From contig NZ_CP071501.1 of NCBI RefSeq assembly GCF_017354985.1, positions 2,251,501-2,315,500 on the forward strand: 64,000 nt of DNA, given 5' to 3'. A program made the translations under genes and the position numbers. Each line of letters opens with the position of its first letter. The first letter of the stretch is position 1. This document shows, one piece after another, positions 58,115-64,000 of this stretch. The notes under the pieces are model-generated. The model saw only the letters and a list, made by a program, of their open reading frames with translations, did no database searches and was not told the origin of the DNA. Source of the stretch: Shewanella cyperi. Its GTDB lineage: Bacteria; Pseudomonadota; Gammaproteobacteria; Enterobacterales; Shewanellaceae.

Positions 58115-59149
58115 GTGGCTGTATTCAATCATGTATCTTATGACGAACATGAACAGGTTGTTTTCTGTCATGACAAAGAAAGTGGCTTAAAGGCCATTAT
58201 CGCCATCCACAACACCAACCTCGGTCCAGCCGTCGGTGGCTGCCGTATGTGGAATTACCACTCGGATGATGAAGCACTGACCGACGTTCTGCGCCTGTCC
58301 CGTGGCATGACCTACAAAAACGCCCTGGCCGGTCTGGAAATGGGTGGTGGAAAGTCAGTGATCATTGCCGATCCCAAGACCCAGGACAGGGAAAAACTGT
58401 TCCGCGCCTTCGGCCGTTTCATCAATACCCTGGGTGGCAAATACTACTCAGCCGAAGATGTGGGCACCACCACAGCCGACATCATGATTGCCCATCAGGA
58501 AACGCCTTACATGGCCGGTCTTGAAGGCAAGAGTGGCGATCCTTCTCCATTCACCGCTCTGGGCACTTATCTGGGTATCAAGGCTGCCGTTAAGCATCAG
58601 CGTGGTCTGGACAGCCTCAAGGGCCTGAAAATTGCCGTACAGGGTGTTGGCCATGTGGGCTACTACCTGTGCAAGCACCTGCATGAAGAAGGTGCCGAAC
58701 TGGTGGTGACCGATATCCATCAGGCTTCTTTGGATCGCGTTGCCAGCGAATTTGGCGCCACGGTCGTTGCCCCTCAGGATATCTATGTTCAGGACGTTGA
58801 CGTTTATGCACCTTGCGCCTTGGGTGCCACTCTGAACGATGCCACCCTGCCGTTGCTGAAAGCTTCCATAGTCGCCGGTTGTGCCAACAACCAGCTGGCA
58901 GAGCCACGTCATGGCAAACAACTGAAAGAGATGGGCATACTCTATGCGCCTGACTATGTGATTAACGCCGGCGGCATCATCAACGTCTCTTTCGAAAAAG
59001 ATTACGATGCGGCCAAGTCCACCGCCAAGGTTGAGCAGATCTACAACACCCTGCTGACCATTTTTGCCAAGGCTGACGAGCAAAATCGCACCACGGGTGA
59101 AGTGGCCGATGAGATGGCCAAAGCCATCATTGACGGCGCCAAAGCCTGA
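58115..59149 (+). CDS. ldh: Leucine (branched-chain amino acid) dehydrogenase
   Basis: A 344-residue NAD-dependent enzyme that deaminates Leu, Val and Ile to their 2-oxo acids. The active-site lysines are K68 (GMTYKNALAG) and K80 (GGGKSVI), at the same positions as in the well-studied Lysinibacillus enzyme. The Rossmann motif GVGHVGYYL is near residues 176-184. The start is GTG with GGAG nine bases upstream. It is a single gene with its own terminator. Confidence 0.95.
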   Translation: MAVFNHVSYDEHEQVVFCHDKESGLKAIIAIHNTNLGPAVGGCRMWNYHSDDEALTDVLRLSRGMTYKNALAGLEMGGGKSVIIADPKTQDREKLFRAFGRFINTLGGKYYSAEDVGTTTADIMIAHQETPYMAGLEGKSGDPSPFTALGTYLGIKAAVKHQRGLDSLKGLKIAVQGVGHVGYYLCKHLHEEGAELVVTDIHQASLDRVASEFGATVVAPQDIYVQDVDVYAPCALGATLNDATLPLLKASIVAGCANNQLAEPRHGKQLKEMGILYAPDYVINAGGIINVSFEKDYDAAKSTAKVEQIYNTLLTIFAKADEQNRTTGEVADEMAKAIIDGAKA

Positions 59150-59180
59150 GTTTAGTCCGCTGTCATAGTCGGATTGCAGC

Positions 59181-59213
59181 AAAAAGGGAAGTGTCCAAAC
59201 ACTTCCCTTTTTC
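59181..59213 (+). terminator. Terminator of ldh
   Basis: AAAAAGGGAAGTGT (59181-59194) and ACACTTCCCTTTTT (59199-59212) form a long hairpin with a CCAA loop, 31 bp past the ldh stop. Confidence 0.9.
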
Positions 59214-59353
59214 CATTTTTTAGACGAAAAAATTTATTCCCAACGTCAACAGTCAGATAGCTTACCGACACACAAATTTCATCAATTTGACGTGGAAAAG
59301 CCCCCCTCACTCTGCTTGAATTAGTCACTCGTTCCCCTTTCAAGGACAGAGCC

Positions 59354-59698
59354 ATGGTCAGTTTCAAATATGATCTGAATCAGCACAGGGTCGAGTTGCA
59401 GGCCAGCAACTGGTGTGGACTGGAACGGGTTTTTGTTGACGGTCAAATGGTGTCCAGCAAACTCAACTTTGGCCAACAAAGCGAACATGCCGTGCCTTTG
59501 GGTGACGGTAATCCCTGCAAATTTCAACTACTTATTGACCCACAAACCGAAGAGCTCATGTGCCGCATCTACAAGCGCAATGAATTGGTTGCCAGCCTGA
59601 AACAAGGCAAACAAAACCTGATCCAGAGCCAGCGCATGGTCCAGCAAGGCATGATCATGTGCTGCAGCCTGGTGTTGGTGGCCCTGCTGTTATTCTGA
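59354..59698 (+). CDS. Small C-tail-anchored protein of unknown function
   Basis: A 114-residue protein with a hydrophilic beta-rich N-terminal region (about 1-85; for example CKFQLLIDPQTEELMCRIYK) and one hydrophobic segment at the very C terminus (about 98-114, MIMCCSLVLVALLLF), so it is probably tail-anchored in the inner membrane with the bulk in the cytosol. I recognise no family. A run CAAGGACAGAGCC precedes the ATG. Its last codons are the first copy of a degenerate 16-bp tandem repeat. Confidence 0.6.
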   Translation: MVSFKYDLNQHRVELQASNWCGLERVFVDGQMVSSKLNFGQQSEHAVPLGDGNPCKFQLLIDPQTEELMCRIYKRNELVASLKQGKQNLIQSQRMVQQGMIMCCSLVLVALLLF

Positions 59699-59782
59699 CC
59701 TGCTATTGTTCTGACCGCAGTTCTGACCTGCTGTTGTTCTGACCTGCTGTTGTTCTGAACTGAGGTTTTTCTGAACTGAGGC
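59692..59782 (+). repeat. Degenerate 16-bp tandem repeat starting at the end of the preceding gene
   Basis: About six units beginning TTCTGA follow one another: 59693, 59709 (short), 59721, 59737, 59753 and 59769. Copies at 59721 and 59737 are identical (TTCTGACCTGCTGTTG); the last two have drifted to TTCTGAACTGAGG. The first TTCTGA is the final Phe codon and stop of the tail-anchored gene, so each unit carries a copy of the stop. Confidence 0.85.
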
Positions 59783-59833
59783 TATCACGGTTCAGATGTG
59801 AACCATGAGCCAACCCGCGGAGGCCTATAAGAC

Positions 59834-60247
59834 TTAAAAGCGGTTTATCTTGCACAGCAGTGCCATCAGCTGCTGCTGCTCATCGGTATCGAGAATAGAG
59901 AGAAAGGCTTCATTGACCCGCTCGGCTTCCCGGATAAGGTCCTGCTCCAGCGCCTTGGCGTTATCGGTCAAAAAGATTTGGAATGCGCGGCGATTATCCG
60001 CTTCCTGATGTCGGGTGATAAGTCCGGCCACCTGCAACTGATCCAGCAAGCGGGTCATGGTGTAATTGGCCACGTCACAACGCCGGGAAAGCTCGGTCTG
60101 GGTGATGCCCTCTTCCTGCCAAAGTGCAAACAACACAGGCCACAACTTTATATCCAAGTCGTAGCGCTTAAGGCGTGCATCCAGATCATTGGCTATGGCT
60201 ACATTCAGATGCGAGATAAGATAGCCCAGGCTTTCCTGACGATTCAA
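59834..60247 (-). CDS. MarR-family transcriptional regulator
   Basis: A 137-residue winged-helix regulator. The helix-turn-helix is near residues 50-72 (ITQTELSRRCDVANYTMTRLLDQL) with the wing ITRHQEADNRRAFQIFLT just after. The start must be the TTG at 60247, since an in-frame stop lies two codons upstream; GGGGGTG precedes it. The target is unknown; neighbouring genes give no clear metabolic link. Confidence 0.85.
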   Translation of the reverse strand: MNRQESLGYLISHLNVAIANDLDARLKRYDLDIKLWPVLFALWQEEGITQTELSRRCDVANYTMTRLLDQLQVAGLITRHQEADNRRAFQIFLTDNAKALEQDLIREAERVNEAFLSILDTDEQQQLMALLCKINRF

Positions 60248-60354
60248 ACGTCACCCCCACTGACAACTGCAACTTCCGCCATCCTGGCTTCGGGCAACTT
60301 CCTGTCCTTTTAATACTACCACCTAAAGCACAATAAACTAGCAGGCCTGTCCAT

Positions 60355-60377
60355 AAAAAAGCCGCCCGAGGCGGCTT
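60355..60377 (-). terminator. Terminator of the ydiJ-DUF1285 operon
   Basis: AAGCCGCC (60359-60366) and GGCGGCTT (60370-60377) form a hairpin with a 3-nt loop that overlaps the DUF1285 stop codon. Six T residues follow on the minus strand. Confidence 0.85.
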
Positions 60378-60822
60378 AATCGACCAGTATCATATCCGCA
60401 TAACGGTAGAAGCAAGCCCGGGTCATACCGGCAACCACACCGTTTTCCAGATGAATTTCAACCCCTTTATCCTTCATCTGTATGGCTGTCTCCGGCACTT
60501 TATAATCCTCACCCACCACCGAATTAAGCAAATAATGACCATCAGCCAACAGGCAAAAATCAAACACCAGCACAGGATACAGAGCAACACTGACCGGGAG
60601 CCTTTCCGCCGGTGTTCGCAACTCATAGCCGTCGGGGGTTTTCACCAGCACAGTGGCGAACAACCGGGCGAACTTCTCCGGCAAGGGTGCATCGCGATAA
60701 TGCCACATACCCTCGGAATCGATATGAAACAAGGGCTCGTCCTGACAAAGCGCCTTTGCTTCATCCATGTCCGAACCCAGATGCAGTTCTCCCAGCAGGC
60801 GTTCCAATTCATTGTCACTCAT
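60376..60822 (-). CDS. DUF1285 family protein
   Basis: A 148-residue protein of the DUF1285 family, with FHIDSEGMWHYRDAPLP near residues 32-48 and KFARLFATVLVKTPDGYELRTPAE near 50-73. The function is unknown. The ATG at 60822 lies five bases after the ydiJ stop, so it is translated with ydiJ. The frame is open far upstream only because it runs antiframe through ydiJ. Confidence 0.8.
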   Translation of the reverse strand: MSDNELERLLGELHLGSDMDEAKALCQDEPLFHIDSEGMWHYRDAPLPEKFARLFATVLVKTPDGYELRTPAERLPVSVALYPVLVFDFCLLADGHYLLNSVVGEDYKVPETAIQMKDKGVEIHLENGVVAGMTRACFYRYADMILVD

Positions 60823-60827
60823 GGCCC

Positions 60828-63800
60828 TCACTCCTGTGTTTGCAACAGCTCCAGCACCGCCTCCAGAGGATGGCGCGGCTTGAAACCCGAGAAGCGTTGC
60901 ACCTGGGTGCGGCAGGAATAGCCGGACACCAGGATCTGCATCTGTGGCCGCTGAGCCACCTGCGCTTCCCAGGACATACCATAAAGCATACGAGAGCCCT
61001 GCTGATTGTCCAGTTCGTGGCCATAGGTGCCCGCCATACCACAGCAACCCAGGTTGACAGCCTCCAGCTTGGCGCCGAGCTGGGCAAATATCTGCTGCCA
61101 CTCCTTGGCGGTGCCGGGTCTGGCGGTCGCCTCGGTGCAATGGCTGAACCAGGTGTAACTGTGCTTGCACCCGGTTCGTGAAGGAAGTGACGGCAACACT
61201 TTAACCAACCACTCATTCACCAGCAGGACATTAAAGTCACCGCGCCTGTCACCCAGGGCCTCACGGTATTCATCCCGGTATACCAGTACCAGGGCGGGAT
61301 CTATCCCCACCATGGGCATAGCCAATTGATGCAACTCGTTTAAGAAGGCTGCACTGTCCGCCGCCTGGGCGGCAAATTTATCGAGGAAGCCCTTGATGTG
61401 TGCCGGTTTACCATTAGGCTTGAAGGGCAGCAACACGGGTTTCAGTCCCAACTGCTCCACCAGCTGCACCATGCGGTAAACGACCTTGGCATCATAGAAG
61501 CTGTTGAAAGGATCCTGTACCAGAAGCACATAGCGACTGCGCTCCTCTTGGGGTATGGCCTTGAGCGCTTGTAAATCATAACCCCGGCTGGCATGGCCAT
61601 CGAGGCGCTCTTTCAGCGTCGGCACCGACAGCTTGGGGGAGTCCACATAACCCAGGGCCTTTTTAATCACCCACTTGCTCAGGCCGTTGTGGGTCACGGC
61701 ATTGGCAAGCCTTGGTGCCCTGGCCAGCAACTGCACCGAATCCTCGATACCGGCCACCAGATAGTCTTTTGGCGGCCTCAGGTAACGTTGGTAGTAAATA
61801 TTGAAGAACTGGGCGCGGAATTTCGGCACATCCACCTTCACCGGACACTGACTGGAGCAGGCCTTGCACGCAAGACAGCCCTGGAGCGATTCCATCACCT
61901 CGTGGGAATAGTCGTACTCGTCCTTGGCCTTGAGGCTGTTCTGGGCCCGTTGCAGCAAGCCCAGTGGCTTGGCTTTGGCCAGTTCAAGCACATCGACCCC
62001 TTCGGCCTCCAGCAACCTCAGCCACTCGCGCATCAAGGATGAGCGGCCCTTGGGCGACATGATGCGATCGCCGGTCACCTTGAACGACGGACACATGGGC
62101 GATGCCGTGCTGTAGTTAAAGCACAAGCCATTGCCGTTACAGTTCATCACATCGGGGAAGGACTCCCGTACCTTGACGGGGATTTGCCGGTCAAAACTGC
62201 CGCGCTTGGTGCTGTCAACGTCATAACAGAGTGGGCCCTTGTCCCTTGGGGCCACCAGCTTGCCTGGATTGAGGCGATTGTCGGGATCAAACCAGCTCTT
62301 GATGTCCTGCAGCACGCCGTAAAGTTCTTCACCAAACACCGCCGGACCATATTCACCGCGCACGCCCTTGCCATGCTCGCCCCACATCAGGCCGCCGTAC
62401 TTCAGGGTCAGGGCGGCCACTTGATCCGACACGGTGCGGAGCAACTTTTCATCGGCGGGATCGCACATGTCCAGCGCCGGGCGCACATGCAGCACACCGG
62501 CATCCACATGGCCAAACATGCCGTACTGCAACTTGTGGCTGTCGAGCAGGGCGCGAAACTCCATGATGAAGTCGGCCAGCTGCTCGGGCGGTACCGCAGT
62601 GTCTTCGGCAAAGGCGATGGGCTTGCGACTGCCCTTGGTGGCGCCCAGCAGGCCCACGGCCTTTTTACGCATGGCGTAAATTTTCTCTATGCTGTCCTTG
62701 TCATGGGTGGTCTGAAAACCCATCAGCCCACACTCGTTAGATGCTATCTGAGCGCTGAGCACAGCTTCCAACGCCGCCACCTTGGCGCTGACCTCATGGT
62801 CTCCACCGGCGAACTCCACCATGTTGAGGCCTTCGATAATCTTGCCCGGCACATCCTGGATAAGATCTTTCACCGAGTGCCAGACTATGTCTTCGCGGGC
62901 CAGGTTCAATACCTTGGAATCCACTGTCTCCACCACGGTTGCCTTGGCCTGCACCAAAGCCGGGGCGTGCCGCAGCGCCGACTCGAAGGAGTCGTACTTG
63001 ATATTGACCATGGCACGGCGCTTTGGCAGCGGAGTCAGGTTGAGTTTGGCCTCGGTGATCACCGCCAGGGTGCCTTCTGAGCCGGTAAGAATGCGGCTCA
63101 GGTCAAACTTGCTTAAGTTATCGTCCCAGACATGCTCAAGATCGTAACCGGTCAGAAACCGGTTAAGGCGCGGAAAACGCTTCAGGATAAGCTCACGTTT
63201 GTCACGGCATACCGCCGCCACCTTGGAGTGCAGGCCTGCTGAATCAATCGCCTCGGCAGACAGGGGCATGGTATCGAGCACAGTGCCGTCCACCAGCACG
63301 CTTTTAAGACCCAGCACATGATCGGAAGTCTTGCCATACACCAGGGAGCCGGCACCGGAGGCGTCGGTATTGATCATGCCGCCCACTGTGGCGCGGTTAG
63401 AGGTGGAAAGATCCGGGCTGAAAAAGAAGCCGTGGGGTCTTAAGGCGTCGTTGAAGGCATCTTTCACCAAACCGGCCTCAACCCGGGCCCAACCTTCCTC
63501 GGCATTGATTTCCAGCACCCGGTTCATGTAACGGGACAAATCCAGGATAAGCCCATGGGTCAAGGACTGGCCATTGGTACCAGTACCGCCGCCCCGGGGG
63601 CTGAATACCACTTCTCGGAATTGCTCCTGTGCCGCCAGCTGCATCACCTTTTGCACATCGGCCGTGCTCCTGGGATACAACACTGCCTGGGGCAAAAATT
63701 GGTATACCGAATTGTCAGTGGCCTGCACCAGACGGGCACTGTAGCGTTTGTCTATGTCGCCCTGAAAACCGCAATGGGACAAGGCATCGAGAAACGCAAG

Positions 63801-63845
63801 ATAGACGGGTTCCAGGGTTTGTTGATGTGAAAGCTGGGGTAACAT
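60828..63845 (-). CDS. ydiJ: FAD/Fe-S oxidoreductase, YdiJ family (D-2-hydroxyacid dehydrogenase-like)
   Basis: A 1,005-residue fusion of an FAD-linked oxidase and an iron-sulfur domain. The PCMH-type FAD-binding domain is at about 40-270 (FSPRGGGTGTNGQSL), the C-terminal oxidase cap follows, a ferredoxin-type CxxCxxCxxxCP motif is near 655-668, and a CCG module (GCCGMAGTYGHE) near 935-946. Relatives oxidise D-lactate or D-2-hydroxyglutarate with quinone; E. coli YdiJ has been reported as a D-2-hydroxyglutarate dehydrogenase (from memory). The substrate here is not proven. Confidence 0.9.
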   Translation of the reverse strand: MLPQLSHQQTLEPVYLAFLDALSHCGFQGDIDKRYSARLVQATDNSVYQFLPQAVLYPRSTADVQKVMQLAAQEQFREVVFSPRGGGTGTNGQSLTHGLILDLSRYMNRVLEINAEEGWARVEAGLVKDAFNDALRPHGFFFSPDLSTSNRATVGGMINTDASGAGSLVYGKTSDHVLGLKSVLVDGTVLDTMPLSAEAIDSAGLHSKVAAVCRDKRELILKRFPRLNRFLTGYDLEHVWDDNLSKFDLSRILTGSEGTLAVITEAKLNLTPLPKRRAMVNIKYDSFESALRHAPALVQAKATVVETVDSKVLNLAREDIVWHSVKDLIQDVPGKIIEGLNMVEFAGGDHEVSAKVAALEAVLSAQIASNECGLMGFQTTHDKDSIEKIYAMRKKAVGLLGATKGSRKPIAFAEDTAVPPEQLADFIMEFRALLDSHKLQYGMFGHVDAGVLHVRPALDMCDPADEKLLRTVSDQVAALTLKYGGLMWGEHGKGVRGEYGPAVFGEELYGVLQDIKSWFDPDNRLNPGKLVAPRDKGPLCYDVDSTKRGSFDRQIPVKVRESFPDVMNCNGNGLCFNYSTASPMCPSFKVTGDRIMSPKGRSSLMREWLRLLEAEGVDVLELAKAKPLGLLQRAQNSLKAKDEYDYSHEVMESLQGCLACKACSSQCPVKVDVPKFRAQFFNIYYQRYLRPPKDYLVAGIEDSVQLLARAPRLANAVTHNGLSKWVIKKALGYVDSPKLSVPTLKERLDGHASRGYDLQALKAIPQEERSRYVLLVQDPFNSFYDAKVVYRMVQLVEQLGLKPVLLPFKPNGKPAHIKGFLDKFAAQAADSAAFLNELHQLAMPMVGIDPALVLVYRDEYREALGDRRGDFNVLLVNEWLVKVLPSLPSRTGCKHSYTWFSHCTEATARPGTAKEWQQIFAQLGAKLEAVNLGCCGMAGTYGHELDNQQGSRMLYGMSWEAQVAQRPQMQILVSGYSCRTQVQRFSGFKPRHPLEAVLELLQTQE

Positions 63846-63891
63846 GAAGGGCTTCTGGTCGATTATTCTAGTTTCGGCATTATAAACAAAA

Positions 63892-63915
63892 AAAAGCCGC
63901 TAAAAAGCGGCTTTT
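63892..63915 (-). terminator. Terminator of ppsA
   Basis: AAAAGCCGC (63892-63900) and GCGGCTTTT (63907-63915) form a hairpin with a 6-nt loop and a T-rich tract on the minus strand, about 20 bp past the ppsA stop. Confidence 0.85.
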
Positions 63916-63935
63916 GTGACACAAAGGTAAATTGC

Positions 63936-64000
63936 TTAGCCGTGGGCTTCAGCCAGGTACAGCCAGGTGTCGATTACAGTGTCTGGGTTCAAAGACACAG
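63936..64000 (-). CDS. ppsA: Phosphoenolpyruvate synthase, C-terminal end only
   Basis: The last 20 codons of a gene that runs out of the window translate to VSLNPDTVIDTWLYLAEAHG, which matches the C terminus of PpsA (SLNPD-V-DTWL-LA in E. coli, from memory). PpsA makes phosphoenolpyruvate from pyruvate and ATP for gluconeogenesis. The fragment is too short to see more. Confidence 0.75.
   Translation of the reverse strand, partial: VSLNPDTVIDTWLYLAEAHG

Noticed and set aside
59692-59782. CRISPR array or attachment-site repeat
   Set aside because: The units are contiguous and degenerate without spacers, and no integrase or cas gene is nearby.

Overview
This window is a stretch of gammaproteobacterial chromosome, most likely from a moderately GC-rich Shewanella. 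The evidence is the gene content and order: zapC-pyrD, a 180-kDa-class NAD-glutamate dehydrogenase, pepN-DUF2835, proQ-prc, yebG, split letA plus letB, an mrp-to-tatD operon containing pilZ, aat-bpt-infA/clpA-clpS/cspD, a monomeric icd beside rluE-nudJ-mnmA-hflD-purB, roxA, leucine dehydrogenase, ydiJ and the tail of ppsA. I see no phage, insertion sequence, CRISPR array, rRNA or tRNA. The species call is an inference from synteny recalled from memory.

Left end (1-5 kb): an accessory-looking operon of three secreted or anchored proteins: a phospholipase C/P1-nuclease-like protein, a parvulin-like foldase ending in an Ala-Asn repeat tail, and a membrane-anchored partner. It converges on a secreted 501-residue protein of unknown function. 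From 5 to 12 kb come zapC, pyrD and gdhB, all on the minus strand with clear terminators.

12-19 kb, minus strand: four co-directional genes for a DUF1302 predicted outer-membrane barrel, a DUF1329 periplasmic protein, a YCF48-type beta-propeller and an MMPL/RND inner-membrane transporter. Together they look like an envelope-spanning route for a hydrophobic molecule. The control region upstream has a FadR-like palindrome and a second perfect inverted repeat. This is the best candidate here for an under-described system.

19-31 kb: DUF2835, pepN, prc, proQ, msrC and yebG on the minus strand; a LexA-type box lies between yebG and the divergent letA(N)-letA(C)-letB operon. LetA, a single protein in E. 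coli, is encoded here by two overlapping genes, and LetB has seven MCE domains. A nucleoside-recognition (SpmA/SpmB-like) membrane protein and rsmF follow.

32.8-33.1 kb: an intergenic region with a promoter, several hairpins and a strong terminator, a candidate small RNA. 33-40 kb is one tightly packed minus-strand operon: mrp, udk, dcd, pabC, mltG, tmk, holB, pilZ, tatD. metG diverges from it.

42-49 kb: a Nif3-family protein, two small proteins, then N-degron genes (aat, bpt, clpS, clpA) with infA and cspD. 49-57 kb: monomeric icd diverging from rluE-nudJ, then mnmA-hflD-purB and roxA. 57-64 kb: a DUF4826 protein, leucine dehydrogenase with a palindromic operator candidate, a small tail-anchored protein followed by a degenerate 16-bp tandem repeat, a MarR regulator, DUF1285, ydiJ and the 3' end of ppsA.
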